Positions 7,171-17,212 of a stretch of DNA of 64,000 nt are shown here, one piece after another. Every line of letters begins with the position of its first letter. Position 1 is the stretch's first letter. The notes beneath the pieces are model-generated. The model was not told where the DNA came from. It was given only the letters and a program-made list of their open reading frames with translations, and did not search any database. The position numbers were made by a program, and so were the translations under genes. The stretch is from Kineosporiaceae bacterium (lineage in GTDB: Bacteria; Actinomycetota; Actinomycetes; Actinomycetales; Kineosporiaceae), in the NCBI GenBank assembly GCA_016713225.1, contig JADJPO010000007.1, positions 62,001-126,000 on the forward strand. Reading direction: 5' to 3'.

Positions 7171-9483
7171 ATGAGCCGCATGCTCAAAGTCTTCGTCACC
7201 GGCGCGCAACAGGACGAGGTGGCCGCTCGGCCCGGGGTCCACGACGTCTCGCGCTACCAGGCCTTCACCGTGGTCGAGGCCGACGACGCCGTCGCGGCCG
7301 ACCTGAACGGGCAGTTCCTGGTCGAGGACATCACCGACCAGTACGCCATTCCCCTGGGCGGGCGCCTGGGGACCACGATCGACACGTCGGCGCCGAGGAT
7401 CACCGCCGCCGGTCGCACCCGCAGCCACCCCGCCTATACCGGGGCGCGACGCCTGGCACCCGGCCCGCACCACTACCTGGTGCAGTTCGTCGGCCCCGTC
7501 AAGCAGGAGTGGTTGGACCAGGTGGCCGCCGCCGGCGGCGAGCTCGTCGACACCCGGGCCGCCTTCACCATCGTGGTGCGTGCCGACGAGTCGGCGATCA
7601 CGGCCATCGCGGGACTGGAGTGCGTCCGGTGGACCGGGCACCTGCCGCCGGCCGCGCGGGTCGACCTGGCCGCCGACGCCGCCGCGGACGAGGAGGCTGC
7701 GCCACCCCGCACCCGGCTGCTGCCCCACTCGATCGTGGTGGAGTTCTTCACCCCCCGCGAGGCCCGCAGCGGGCGGTCGGCCTTGCGCGCCCTGGGCGCG
7801 AAGGTGACCGCCGACGAGTCGGCGAGCGGCATCGTGGTGATCGAACAGCCCGAGGGCACCGCGGTGCAGCAACGGCGCTTCGTCGAGGCGCTGTCGGCCG
7901 TGCACGGCGTGCGGTCGGTACGCCGCCGTACGGTGAACCGGATCAGCAACGACGTGGCGACGTCCATCATGCGCGCCGTCCCCAGCGCGGGGTTGGCCGC
8001 ACCCGGGCTGGACGGCAGCGGCGAGGTGGTGGGCATCTGCGACACCGGCCTGGACGTCGGCACCACCAGTCCGGCGCACCCGGACTTCGCCGGCCGGGTG
8101 AAAGCCGTTCTCAGCTATCCGATCTCGCCGGACTTCACGCCCTACGTGAAGAACCCCGGCGCGGACGACGGCGCCGCCGACCTGGATTCCGGTCACGGCA
8201 CCCACGTGGCCGGCTCGGCCGTCGGCGACGGGACGGCGAGCGCCGCGATCGCCGGGCAGGTACCGATTCGCGGCGTGGGCCACAAGGCCAAGCTGGTCTT
8301 CCAGGCCGTCGAGCAGGCGATCGACTGGAAGGACCCGGCCGACCTGCAGACGTACGGCCGCTACCTGCTCGCGGGCATCCCGGCGGACATCTCGACACTG
8401 TTCGCCGATGCCTACGCACGCGGCGTCCGGGTGCACTCGAACTCGTGGGGCGGGGGCGATGCGGGGGCCTACGACACCCAGTGCCGCCAACTCGATGCGT
8501 TCGTCTGGTCCCACCCCCAGCTCACCGTGCTGGTCGCGGCCGGCAACGACGGCAGCGACGCCGACGGCGACGGGCAGATCAACCTCGGGTCGGTGACCAG
8601 CCCGGGCACGGCCAAGAACTGCATCACGGTGGGGGCGAGCGAGAACCTGCGCCATGCCTTCGACACCGAGCGCTACGGCGACTGGTGGCCGCAGGACTAC
8701 CCGGCGCCGCCCTACAAGCGTGCGCCGATGGCGGACGACCCCGAGCAGGTGGTCGCCTTCTCGAGTCGTGGCCCGACCACCGACGGGCGCACCAAGCCGG
8801 ACGTCGTGGCGCCGGGTACGTGGATCCTGTCGACCAAGTCGACGATGCTCTCGCCCACGGCCACGGCATGGAGCCCGTTCCCGGCCTCGAAGCGCTACTT
8901 CTACATGGGCGGCACCTCGATGGCGACGCCGCTCACCGCCGGAGCAGTGGCCGGGTTGCGTCAATACCTGCGGGCCACGCTGAGGGTGGCCCGGCCGACC
9001 GGTGCCCTGCTCAAGGCGACCCTGGTCGCCGGCGCCCGCCGACTGCCCGGTATCGCTCCCGCCGGGGCCGTGCTGGATCCGCACCAGGGATTCGGCCGGG
9101 TCGACCTGGCCGCGATCACGAACCCGCCGGCCGGCGTCCGGCTGGTGGTCAATCAGACCCGATCGGTGCAGACCGGGCAGTCACGCACCACCACGGTCAC
9201 GGTTGCCTCGGCTGCCGAGCCGCTGCGGATCGTGTTGGCCTACAGCGACTTTCCCGGTGAGCAGCTGGTCAACAACCTCAACCTGATCGTCACCGCGCCG
9301 GACGGCACGCGCCGGGTCGGCAACCAGAGTGGCTCGGCCGCACCGAGTTTCGACACCGTCAACAACGTGGAGGTGGTGCACGTGGATGCCCCCGCAACCG
9401 GCACCTGGACCATCGAAGTGGTCGGTTCGAACGTGCCGCAGGGGCCGCAGACCTATGCCCTGGTGGTGCGCGGAACGGTGTGA
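7171..9483 (+). CDS. S8 (subtilisin-like) serine peptidase with C-terminal beta-sandwich, no obvious signal peptide
   Basis: A 770-residue subtilase. The catalytic triad is visible: Asp291 in GICDTGLDVG, His342 in GHGTHVAGSAVG and Ser583 in GGTSMATPLTAG, with the oxyanion Asn459 in VAAGNDGSDADGDG. About 260 residues precede the catalytic domain and the last 120 form a jelly-roll segment (VLAYSDFPGEQLVNNLNL, then VVHVDAPATGTWTIEV), a layout like the KP-43 type of alkaline protease. The N-terminus MSRMLKVFVTGAQQ has no hydrophobic signal sequence, so the enzyme may be cytoplasmic or exported by an unusual route. It starts 134 bp after marR and ends 12 bp from the convergent ABC-F gene. Confidence 0.9.
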   Translation: MSRMLKVFVTGAQQDEVAARPGVHDVSRYQAFTVVEADDAVAADLNGQFLVEDITDQYAIPLGGRLGTTIDTSAPRITAAGRTRSHPAYTGARRLAPGPHHYLVQFVGPVKQEWLDQVAAAGGELVDTRAAFTIVVRADESAITAIAGLECVRWTGHLPPAARVDLAADAAADEEAAPPRTRLLPHSIVVEFFTPREARSGRSALRALGAKVTADESASGIVVIEQPEGTAVQQRRFVEALSAVHGVRSVRRRTVNRISNDVATSIMRAVPSAGLAAPGLDGSGEVVGICDTGLDVGTTSPAHPDFAGRVKAVLSYPISPDFTPYVKNPGADDGAADLDSGHGTHVAGSAVGDGTASAAIAGQVPIRGVGHKAKLVFQAVEQAIDWKDPADLQTYGRYLLAGIPADISTLFADAYARGVRVHSNSWGGGDAGAYDTQCRQLDAFVWSHPQLTVLVAAGNDGSDADGDGQINLGSVTSPGTAKNCITVGASENLRHAFDTERYGDWWPQDYPAPPYKRAPMADDPEQVVAFSSRGPTTDGRTKPDVVAPGTWILSTKSTMLSPTATAWSPFPASKRYFYMGGTSMATPLTAGAVAGLRQYLRATLRVARPTGALLKATLVAGARRLPGIAPAGAVLDPHQGFGRVDLAAITNPPAGVRLVVNQTRSVQTGQSRTTTVTVASAAEPLRIVLAYSDFPGEQLVNNLNLIVTAPDGTRRVGNQSGSAAPSFDTVNNVEVVHVDAPATGTWTIEVVGSNVPQGPQTYALVVRGTV

Positions 9484-9494
9484 ACCGGCTCGGC

Positions 9495-11330
9495 TCAGTC
9501 GACGAGTTCGGCAGCGGTGAGCCATTCCTCTTCGAGCGCAGTACGTTCGGCGTGCAGGGCTCGCAGTTCGACATCGAGGGCCATCAGCACCGTGTGATCA
9601 CCGGCCTGCTCGGCCATGCGCGCGTGCAGCTTCTCCTCCTGGCCCGACAGCCGTGACAGCTGACGCTCGAGACGGGCCATGTCCTTGCGGGCTGCCCGTT
9701 GCGCCGCGGGGTCGACGGTGGGCGCGCCGAGGACGCCGACGCTGCGGTGGACGGCGCCGAGGCCGCCGCGCGTTCGGCCCGACTCGGTGAAGCCAAGGCG
9801 GCAGAACGCAATTCGAGATACTGCTCCACCCCACCGGGCAGGTCACGCAGCGCACCGTCGCCCAGCAGGGCCAGTTGGTGATCGGTCACCCGCTCCAGCA
9901 GGTAGCGGTCGTGCGAGACCACCACCAGGGTGCCGGGCCAGGAGTCGAGGGTGTCCTCGATCGCCGCCAGGGTGTCGGTGTCGAGGTCGTTGGTCGGCTC
10001 GTCGAGCATCAGCACATTGGGCTCGCCCATGAGCAGCCGCAGCAACTGCAACCGGCGCCGCTCGCCACCGGACAGTTCGGCGACCGGCGTCCAGATCCGT
10101 TCCTTGGCGAAGCCCAGCCGCTCGAGCATCTGGCCGGCGGTGACGTCGCGATCACCGATGCGCACCGTGCCGCGCACCTTCTCGACCGCCTCGCCCACCC
10201 GCAGGTCGGCGACGTCGTCCAGTTCGCGGACGTCCTGCGAGAGCATCGCGGTCACCACGGTCTTGCCGCGCTTGACCCGTCCCGCCACCGGAGTGATCTC
10301 ACCCAGTAACAGCCGCAGCAACGTGGTCTTGCCGGCCCCGTTGACCCCGACCAGGCCGACCCGCTCCCCCGGGCGCCAGCCGCCAGGTGACACCGTCGAG
10401 CAGCACCCTCGCCGCCTCGCCGGCACCGACCGACACCGTGACGTCCTCGATGTCGATGACGTCCTTGCCCAGGCGCGCCGTGGCCATGCGGGTCAGCTCG
10501 AGGCTGTCCCGCGCCGGCGGCTCGTTGGCGATCAGGGCCGTGGCGGCATCGATCCGGAATCGCGGCTTGCTGGTCCGGGCCGGCGGGCCACGCCGCAGCC
10601 AGGCCAGCTCCTTGCGCAACAGGTTCTGCCGCCGTTCCTCGGTGGTCGCCGCGATCCGCGAGCGCTCGGCCCGGGCCAACACGTAGGCCGCATAGCCGCC
10701 CTCGAAGGAGTCGACGACCCCGTCGTGTACCTCCCAGGTGCGTTCGCACACGGCGTCCAGGAACCACCGGTCGTGGGTCACCACCGCCAGCGCGCCCCGC
10801 CCGGCGGGCCAGCGCGAGCGCAGGTGCGTCGCCAGCCAGGCCACGCCCTCGACGTCCAGGTGGTTGGTGGGTTCGTCGAGCAGCAGGACGTCGTGCGGCC
10901 GGGCGAGCAGCGCGGCGAGCGCCACCCGGCGCCGCTGGCCGCCGGACAGCCGGGCCAGGGTGGCATCCAGGCCACCGACCTCGGCCGCGTCCAGTCCGCC
11001 CAGCAATCCGGCGACCACGTCGCGCGCCAGCGCATCGGCGGCCCAGACATGATCGGGGGCGTCGCCCAGGACGAGGTGCCGCACGGTGGTCTCGCCCGCC
11101 TCGTCACTCTGGTGCAGCAACCCCAGCCGGATGTCGCGGGTGTGGGTCACCCGCCCGGCGTCCGGCTCCTGCTCGCGGGCCATGACACGCAGCAGGGTCG
11201 ACTTGCCGTCACCGTTGCGCCCGACGACGCCGATGCGCATCCCGTCGTCCAGACCCAGCGAGACCCCGTCGAGCACGGCCCGAGCCCCATGGACAACGCC
11301 GACCCCCTCGACGTTCAGCAGGTGGGCCAC
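9495..11330 (-). CDS. ABC-F family ATPase (duplicated ATP-binding cassette), with two apparent frameshifts
   Basis: Cytosolic ABC-F protein with two cassettes and no membrane domain. This family acts on the ribosome in translation or antibiotic protection. Cassette 1 has GRNGDGKST, LSGGQRRRVALAALL and LLLDEPTNHLD. Cassette 2 has GVNGAGKTT, LSGGERRRLQLLRLL and LMLDEPTNDLD. The C-terminus is a short coiled coil (MARLERQLSRLSGQEEKLH). The frame changes at about 10390 (after DGVTWRLAPG) and at about 9690. Each change restores a family-like sequence, so I read this as one gene of about 610 residues with sequencing errors. The GTG at 11330 is preceded by GGGAG at a suitable distance. It lies 31 bp after ispE on the same strand. 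Confidence 0.85.
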
Positions 11331-11360
11331 GAACACTCCCTGATCACGAACACTCCTCGA

Positions 11361-12311
11361 TCACGGGCGCTCCTCGACGACGCGAGCGCCGTGGACCGGC
11401 CCGGTCACGGTGAAGACCTGCTCGGCCACCTCGGCGCTCAGCAGACTGGCGCTCAGGTCGAGCGCGTGCTCGCCGTCGCGCACCAGGAACACCACGGTCG
11501 GCCCGCTGCCCGAGACCAGCCCCCCGAGCGCAGCGGCCTCACGGCCCACCTCCAGGGTCTGTTCCAGGTCGGGTCGAAGCGAGCACGCCGCGGCCTGCAG
11601 ATCGTTGGCCAGCAGGTTGCCCAGGGCGCGGGCGTTGCCCGAGCGCAGGGCCGCCATCAGCTGCTCGGCCACCCGCGGTTCGGGCAGCACCCGACCGGCT
11701 CGCAGCCGGTCGATCTCGGCGAACACCGACGGGGTCGACAGCCCCTGGTCGCTGGTCGCCACCACCCAGGTGTAGCTGCCACGAGCCATGGCCGCCGTGA
11801 GCTGTTCACCTCGGCCGGTGCCGATGGCGGTACCCCCGAGCAGCGGGAACGGCACGTCCGAACCCAGTTCGGCGGCCAGGGCGCGCAACAGGTCACGGCT
11901 GGCGCCGGCGTGCCAGAGCACGTCGGCGGCCAAGAGCGCGGCTGCGCCGTCCGCCGAACCGCCGGCCATGCCACCCGCCACCGGGATCCGCTTGCGGATG
12001 TGGATCGCCACGCCCTCGTCCACGCCGGTGTGCTCGGCCAGCAGCCGGACGGCGCGCACCGCCAGGTTGTTCTCGTCCAGCGGGACGGCGCCCTCCGGCA
12101 CGCCCGCGCCACCGGCATCGCCGTCCAGGGTGACCTCGATGCCGTCGTCCAGCCGGCCGCCGGTGGCGCGCACGGTGACGTCGTCGGCCAACGAGACGGC
12201 CTGGAACACCGTGGCCAGCTCGTGGAAGCCGTCCTCGCGGGGCGCCCCCACCCGCAGTTCGAGGTTGATCTTCGCGGGCGCCCGGACGGTCACTGCACGC
12301 GTCGGGGCCAC
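11361..12311 (-). CDS. ispE: 4-diphosphocytidyl-2-C-methyl-D-erythritol kinase
   Basis: GHMP kinase that phosphorylates CDP-methylerythritol in the non-mevalonate (MEP) isoprenoid pathway. The 316-residue protein shows the N-terminal APAKINLELRVG, the GHMP ATP loop PVAGGMAGGSADGAAAL and the C-terminal GLVSGSGPTVVFLV. The GTG start at 12309-12311 lies nine bases downstream of the ksgA stop, so ksgA and ispE form an operon as in mycobacteria. The frame is intact, unlike many neighbours. Confidence 0.96.
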   Translation of the reverse strand: MAPTRAVTVRAPAKINLELRVGAPREDGFHELATVFQAVSLADDVTVRATGGRLDDGIEVTLDGDAGGAGVPEGAVPLDENNLAVRAVRLLAEHTGVDEGVAIHIRKRIPVAGGMAGGSADGAAALLAADVLWHAGASRDLLRALAAELGSDVPFPLLGGTAIGTGRGEQLTAAMARGSYTWVVATSDQGLSTPSVFAEIDRLRAGRVLPEPRVAEQLMAALRSGNARALGNLLANDLQAAACSLRPDLEQTLEVGREAAALGGLVSGSGPTVVFLVRDGEHALDLSASLLSAEVAEQVFTVTGPVHGARVVEERP

Positions 12312-12320
12312 GAGCCCACC

Positions 12321-13241
12321 CTAGCCGCGGGCTGCCGCCGTCACCGCCGCGAAATCCGTGACGGTCAGTTGCTCGCCCCGCCTCGTGGGGTCGATGCCGG
12401 CTGCGCGCAACGACGACTCGGCCGCCGCAGCCGATCCGGCCCAGCCCGCCAGGGCCGCACGCAGCGTCTTGCGCCGCTGGGCGAAGGCGGCGTCGATGCA
12501 GGCGAACACCTGCTCGCGCGTCGCGCGGGTGACCGGTTCGGCCCGGCGCGTGAACGCGACCAGGGCGGAGTCGACATTGGGCACCGGCCAGAACACGCTG
12601 CGCGGTACCGGCCCGGCCCGGCGGACGTCGGCATACCAGGCGGCCTTGGCCGAGGGCACGCCGTAGACCTTGTCGCCCGGGGTGGCGGCCAACCGATCGG
12701 CCACCTCGGCCTGCACCATGACCAGGCCGTGGCGCAGGCTCGGCAGCCGTTCCAGCGCGGTCAGCAGCACCGGCACCGCCACGTTGTACGGCAGGTTGGC
12801 CACCAGCGCGGTCGGGGGCACCGGCAGGTCGGCCGCCTCGATCCGCAGCGCGTCTGCCGTCAGGACGTCCAGGCGCGCGGCGGCGTCCGGACGACGCGCG
12901 GCAACCGTGCGTGGCAACGCGGCGGCGAGCACCGGGTCGATCTCGACCGCGATCACCCGCGCCGCGGCGTCCAGCAGAGCCAACGTGAGGGAGCCGAGGC
13001 CCGGGCCGACCTCGAGCACCACGTCGTCGGGCTGCACCCCGCTGCGGCGCACGATCCGACGAACCGTGTTGGCGTCGACGACGAAGTTCTGTCCGAGCAC
13101 TTTGGTGGGCCGGACGCCGAACTCGTGGGCCAGCGCCCGGATGTCCCCGACACCGAGCAGCGCCTCGGCAGAAGTGCCGTCAGCGCCGACGGCAACCTCA
13201 CCGGTCGAGCTGTCGGCAGGGCTGCCGGGGGCGTCGGGCAT
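12321..13241 (-). CDS. ksgA: 16S rRNA dimethyladenosine transferase KsgA (RsmA)
   Basis: Dimethylates the two adjacent adenosines near the 3' end of 16S rRNA, a late check in 30S assembly. SAM-dependent Rossmann fold: KVLGQNFVVD at the N-terminal signature, motif I LEVGPGLGSLTLAL, the acidic ribose-binding VEIDP, and the catalytic ANLPYNVAVP. The ATG at 13239-13241 (MPDAPGSP) gives 306 residues. An ATG seven codons upstream lacks a visible ribosome site. About 35 non-conserved residues precede the core. It is the first gene of the ksgA-ispE pair. Confidence 0.95.
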   Translation of the reverse strand: MPDAPGSPADSSTGEVAVGADGTSAEALLGVGDIRALAHEFGVRPTKVLGQNFVVDANTVRRIVRRSGVQPDDVVLEVGPGLGSLTLALLDAAARVIAVEIDPVLAAALPRTVAARRPDAAARLDVLTADALRIEAADLPVPPTALVANLPYNVAVPVLLTALERLPSLRHGLVMVQAEVADRLAATPGDKVYGVPSAKAAWYADVRRAGPVPRSVFWPVPNVDSALVAFTRRAEPVTRATREQVFACIDAAFAQRRKTLRAALAGWAGSAAAAESSLRAAGIDPTRRGEQLTVTDFAAVTAAARG

Positions 13242-13402
13242 GGTGACAGCCTGGCAGATCATCGCAGGTCAGGAGTGTTGTTCGAGGTCGACGGGATCTT
13301 GTCATCGGGTTGAGCCTGTCATGACGGACGACGGCGCAGGATGTGCGTCAGCGGCGGCTCTCGGGGGCCGCCGCACCTTTGCCCGGAGGCACAGATATCA
13401 CC

Positions 13403-14935
13403 ATGCACACGCGTCGTTGGATCTCTGGCGTCGTCGCTGTAGGTGCCGTGGGGGCGACCCTCGCGGCCATCTCGACGCACCTCGACCGCGGCCAGATCAC
13501 CACCGTGCTCGCCCATCACTCTTCCTCGTCCGAGCACCGGAGCGCGTCACGCCGGCCGACCGTGCGACCGATCACGCAAGGCCACGACCGAGGTAAGTGG
13601 CGTCATCCGACGCGCCCCACCACCCCGCCGTCTCCGACGGCCGGGGCGCCCACCGTGGCTCCGCCTGGCCAGGTACCGACCTCGTCGGCGACGCCGAGTG
13701 TCCTGCCATCCGCCGCGGTCCCGTCCGGCAGCGCACCGGGCGGCTCGCCGTCCGACAGCCCGGCGCCGACGAGCCCGGCAGCGACCGCCTCGACGCCCCC
13801 GAAGACCACCGCGCCGGCCGCGCCGGCCGCGCCGGCCGCGCCGGCCACGGGCGGGGCCTGCGCGCCGGCGCCGGGCTCCTCGGCCGTGGTGGACGTGACG
13901 AGCAAGGGCGCCAAGCCCGGTGACAGCGGCGACGACACCGCGACCATTCAGGCGGCCCTCGACGCGGTGCCCAGTGGCGGCACCGTGGTGGTGCCCGACG
14001 GCGTCTACATGATCAATGCGACGCGCGGAGTGCGGCCGAAGAGCTCGACGACGCTGCGGCTGTCCTCGGGCTCGGTGCTGCGCGCCATCGCCACCAGCAG
14101 CGGCAACTACAACCTGATCCGCATCCAGGACGTCTCGAACGTCGCGGTCGTCGGGGGCACGGTGGAGGGTGACCTCGGCCGTCACCAGGGCACCGACGGG
14201 CAGTGGGGTCACGGCATCTCGATCGTCGACGCCCGCTCGGTCACGATCGACTCGGTGGCCGCCGTCCAGGCCTGGGGCGACGGGTTCTACGTCGGTGGCA
14301 CCACCTCGGCGAACATCACGCTGTGCCGGGTGCGCGCCGATCACAACCGTCGCCAAGGTCTGTCGGTCGTGGATGTCAACGGCATGGTGATCCGCGACTC
14401 GGTGTTCAGCCACACCCTGTCCGAGCCGGGCGGCGCCGGATCGGGCATCGACCTCGAACCCAACGGCAACCAGCACGTCCGCAATGTGCAGGTGCTGAAC
14501 AACACCATCTCGGACAACACCGTCGACGGAATCTCGATCGGCATGAACGACGCGTTCCGGTCCACCTCGACGATCAGCACCGTCGTGCTGCGCGGCAACA
14601 CCGTCGACAACAACGGATTGGACGCCGGGGCCACCCGGCAACGTGAGGGCATCCTGATCTCGGACGCCACCGGGGTGAGGGTCGAGGGCAACACCGTGAC
14701 CCGCAGCCACGGCGTGGGGATCTACGTGACCTCGGGCTCGAAGAACACCACCGTGCGGGGCAACACCGTCACCGCAACCCTGAAGGCCGGCAAGTACGGC
14801 GAGTCGGGCGCCGGCATCGCGATGTACCAGGACGTGGGCACCGTGGTCACCGGCAACACCCTGAAGAACAACGCCGGCCAGGCCATCTTCACCTCCGACA
14901 GTCAGTCGAGCATCAGCGCCAACACGGTGTCCTGA
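13403..14935 (+). CDS. Secreted right-handed parallel beta-helix protein
   Basis: A 510-residue exported protein. An N-terminal signal or anchor (RRWISGVVAVGAVGATLAAI) is followed by about 110 residues rich in Pro, Ser, Thr and Ala, including short Ala-Pro repeats, consistent with a wall-spanning linker. The rest is a pectate-lyase-like beta-helix that starts at VDVTSKGAKPGDSGDDTATI. It has repeated coils such as VVLRGNTVDNNGLD, VRVEGNTVTRSHG, TTVRGNTVTATL and TVVTGNTLKNNAG. Such folds bind or cleave polysaccharide, but the substrate is unknown and no catalytic set is evident. GGAGG lies 12 bases before the ATG. It is transcribed divergently from ksgA. Confidence 0.82.
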   Translation: MHTRRWISGVVAVGAVGATLAAISTHLDRGQITTVLAHHSSSSEHRSASRRPTVRPITQGHDRGKWRHPTRPTTPPSPTAGAPTVAPPGQVPTSSATPSVLPSAAVPSGSAPGGSPSDSPAPTSPAATASTPPKTTAPAAPAAPAAPATGGACAPAPGSSAVVDVTSKGAKPGDSGDDTATIQAALDAVPSGGTVVVPDGVYMINATRGVRPKSSTTLRLSSGSVLRAIATSSGNYNLIRIQDVSNVAVVGGTVEGDLGRHQGTDGQWGHGISIVDARSVTIDSVAAVQAWGDGFYVGGTTSANITLCRVRADHNRRQGLSVVDVNGMVIRDSVFSHTLSEPGGAGSGIDLEPNGNQHVRNVQVLNNTISDNTVDGISIGMNDAFRSTSTISTVVLRGNTVDNNGLDAGATRQREGILISDATGVRVEGNTVTRSHGVGIYVTSGSKNTTVRGNTVTATLKAGKYGESGAGIAMYQDVGTVVTGNTLKNNAGQAIFTSDSQSSISANTVS

Positions 14936-14961
14936 CCTGCCCTCCGCGCCCCACTCACGGC

Positions 14962-15003
14962 GAGAGCCCCGGCTCGATGGTCTCCCATCGAACCGGGGCT
15001 CTC
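14962..15003. terminator. Bidirectional intrinsic terminator hairpin
   Basis: A 19-bp stem (left arm 14962-14980, right arm 14985-15003, one mismatch) closes a 4-base loop. It sits between the convergent beta-helix gene and the rpf gene, 26 and 45 bp from their stops. The stem is GC-rich and begins GAGAGCCCCGG. Confidence 0.85.
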
Positions 15004-15048
15004 GTGTGTCGCGCTCTGCGCTCGGATCAGCGTCAGCTCGGATCAGCG

Positions 15049-15978
15049 TCAGTCGAACAGGTGACGACCGCATCCCCACTGGCCGGCACCGGCCTTGTTG
15101 TAGAGGATCTTGGCCCGCTTGAGCTGCTCGGCCGGTGAGGCGTCGATCGGGTTGCCGGAGCCACCCACCGAGCGCCAGGTGGACAGGCTGAACTGGTAGA
15201 GGCCGTAGTAGCCGGCCGGATTGACGGCGCGCGGGTTGCCGCTGGACTCGCACTTGGCCAGGGCGGCCCAGTTGAGACCGTCGGCCTTGGTCCCGGTCGT
15301 GGACGAGGTCCCCGAGCCCGAGGAACCCGACGAGCCGGTGTTGCCGCTGCTGGTCTTGGGGACGGCGAGCTTGGGCGCCGAACCCACCTGGATCTTGGCG
15401 ACCACCGGCTGCTTGCTGACCTCGGCCGACAGCCGGGTGCGGCCGACCTGCTTGCCGTCCGCGTAGGTGAGCAGATACGTGACCCGCTGCTCGCCGGGAA
15501 CGCCCTCGGTGACCACCTTGGTGGCGCCCAGCTTCAGCGCCGAGGTCTTGGTCTTGGTGGTGCGGAACGGCAGTGGCTCGGTGGCCACCACGCGCCGGGT
15601 GCTGACCCGGACGACGCCGATGGTCATGCCCGGGACGACCTTGGCGGTGCCCGGCACGCTGAGCTGGTCGGCCCGGCCCAGGGCCACGTGCTGCTCGGCG
15701 AGCAGGTCGGCCACGGTGAGGGCTTTCGTGGTGATGCTGCGGGTCGTGCCGTCGGCGGCGAGCGTGATCTGTGCACCGGCCGCTGCCGGCGGGTGCGCCA
15801 GGTCGGCTGCGGCGGCGGATTGAGCGGCATCGGCCAGCTGAACCTGGGCCGTGCCCCTGTCGAGCGAGCCGATCAGGGAACCGGCGTCGGCGAACGCCAG
15901 GGTTGCGGCGATGACGCCCGTGAGAACGGCACCTTGCGCCAGCAGCCGACCTGAGCGATGGCTGAGGAAATCGAGCAC
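15049..15978 (-). CDS. rpfB: Resuscitation-promoting factor of the RpfB type (DUF348-G5-transglycosylase-like)
   Basis: Secreted muralytic factor that remodels peptidoglycan and promotes growth from dormancy. In order: signal peptide (LLAQGAVLTGVIAATLAFADA), a DUF348 segment (TTRSITTKALTVADLLAEQ), a G5 domain (RRVVATEPLPFRTTKTKT to YLLTYADGKQVGRTRL), a Ser/Gly linker, and the C-terminal Rpf domain. The Rpf domain has LNWAALAKCESSGNPRAVNP with the catalytic Glu in KCESSG, YYGLYQFSLSTW, and paired Cys. At 309 residues it is shorter than mycobacterial RpfB, which has three DUF348 units. Here I see one clear unit. It sits between ksgA-ispE and tatD as in other actinobacteria. Confidence 0.93.
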   Translation of the reverse strand: MLDFLSHRSGRLLAQGAVLTGVIAATLAFADAGSLIGSLDRGTAQVQLADAAQSAAAADLAHPPAAAGAQITLAADGTTRSITTKALTVADLLAEQHVALGRADQLSVPGTAKVVPGMTIGVVRVSTRRVVATEPLPFRTTKTKTSALKLGATKVVTEGVPGEQRVTYLLTYADGKQVGRTRLSAEVSKQPVVAKIQVGSAPKLAVPKTSSGNTGSSGSSGSGTSSTTGTKADGLNWAALAKCESSGNPRAVNPAGYYGLYQFSLSTWRSVGGSGNPIDASPAEQLKRAKILYNKAGAGQWGCGRHLFD

Positions 15979-16341
15979 GTCACCCAGACCTCGAAAGTGG
16001 TCCGGGCACGGGCGACCACGGGACGACGACTTACCCCCGAGCGGGACGTCCTTGCCCCGCGGCCTGCATCAGATACCCCACGACCTGTTGGGTTGCGTGG
16101 TGCTCCGTTTCGGCTGCGCTGTCCCGGGATCGGCCGACCCCGGCTGTTCCGCGGAACACCGTAACGGTTCGGCAACTTTGCTCCAACGGCCAGAACGGAC
16201 ATCTTTTCGGAATTTCGGGGCGCTGGCTGTAGTCGCTGCAGGTCAGGGGGTTGTGCGGATGTTACCCATGTCACAGAAAAGTGTTACAAACAGGCAACTG
16301 CTCGCGGCGTTTCCCCTCAATTCAGCAGGTCGTGGGCCGCT
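15979..16341. other. Upstream region of the rpf gene (no gene seen)
   Basis: About 360 bp that should carry the rpf promoter and a long leader on the minus strand. It contains a perfect 14-bp palindrome, TGTTCCGCGGAACA, at 16145-16158 and a relatively AT-rich stretch (16255-16300) with GTTAC at both ends. Leaders of rpf genes in some actinobacteria contain a cyclic-di-AMP (ydaO) riboswitch, but I could not match its conserved blocks here. Confidence 0.45.
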
Positions 16342-17203
16342 TCACCAAGGGCCGTACAACGCCTCCGAGGTCGCGTTCAGCCGGGCACACAAGGCCGCGT
16401 CGTCCAGCTGCCACTCCGGCGGCCATGCGGCGCACCGTCAACGGCATCAAGTAGCTGGCATTGCGCTTGCCCCGGTGTGGGTGCGGCGTCAGATACGGCG
16501 CATCGGTCTCGACCAGAACCTGTTCCGGGCTCACTGCGCGCAGTGCGGCCCGCAGCGGGTCGGCATTGGCGAAGGTGAGCGGGCCGGCGAACGACAGGTA
16601 CCACCCGGCCTCGGCGCAGACCCGTGCCATCTGTTCCGACCCCGAGAAGCAGTGGAACACCGTGCGTTCCGGGGCGCCCTCCTCGGCCAGCACCCGCAGC
16701 ACGTCGTCGTGGGCATCCCGGTCGTGGATCTGCAGCACCTTGCCCGTGCGCTTGGCGAGATCGATGTGAAACCGGAACGACTCCTCCTGTGCGGCACGAC
16801 CTTCGGTGTCGTCGGCGGGAACCCAGTAGTGATCCAGCCCGGTCTCACCGATGACGCGCACCCGCGGGTGCGTGGCGAGCGCCTCGATGTCGGCGAACGC
16901 CTCGCGCAACGCCGATCCACCTTGCTCCGCAACGATTTTCGACGCTTGCGTAGGATGCAGCGACACCCCGGCCACGACCTGCGGACGCCGCGCGGCGACG
17001 TCCACACTCCACCGCGCCGAGTCCAGGTCGCAGCCGATCTGCACCAACCGGGTGACGTTGACCGCCTCGGCAGCGGCGATCGCCTGGTCCAGGGTCAACG
17101 GCACATCCCCGCGGCGCACGTGGTCGAGGTGAGTGTGATTGTCCACCACGGCGACCGGCAGAGGCTGGGGCACAGCGGGTTCCAGGGAATCCGGCATCGT
17201 CAC
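16342..17203 (-). CDS. tatD: TatD family metal-dependent hydrolase (one apparent frameshift near the 3' end)
   Basis: TIM-barrel, metal-dependent deoxyribonuclease-like enzyme (YcfH/TatD). Metal-site motifs are visible: VDNHTHLDH, IGETGLDHYW, LQIHDRDAHDDVL, VFHCFSGS and LVETDAPYLTPHPHRG. After RRMAAGVAAG the reading frame appears to slip at about 16413. The other frame gives a family-like C-terminus (DDAALCARLNATSEALYG) with a TGA at 16342-16344. The start is a GTG at 17203 or an ATG two codons in. It lies 9 bp after the Lrp-type gene on the same strand. Confidence 0.88.
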
Positions 17204-17212
17204 CGAACCACC

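Noticed and set aside
9930..13313. Very long open frame (over 1100 codons) on the plus strand opposite ABC-F, ispE and ksgA
   Set aside because: It is antisense to recognised genes, has no domain and low-complexity His/Gln/Arg composition. High GC keeps such frames open.
13797..13870. GC-rich tandem repeat of Ala-Pro codons
   Set aside because: It is the coding sequence of the low-complexity linker in the beta-helix protein and needs no separate explanation.
15979..16341. Cyclic-di-AMP (ydaO) riboswitch in the rpf leader
   Set aside because: Such switches precede rpf genes in some actinobacteria, but I could not match the conserved paired blocks here.
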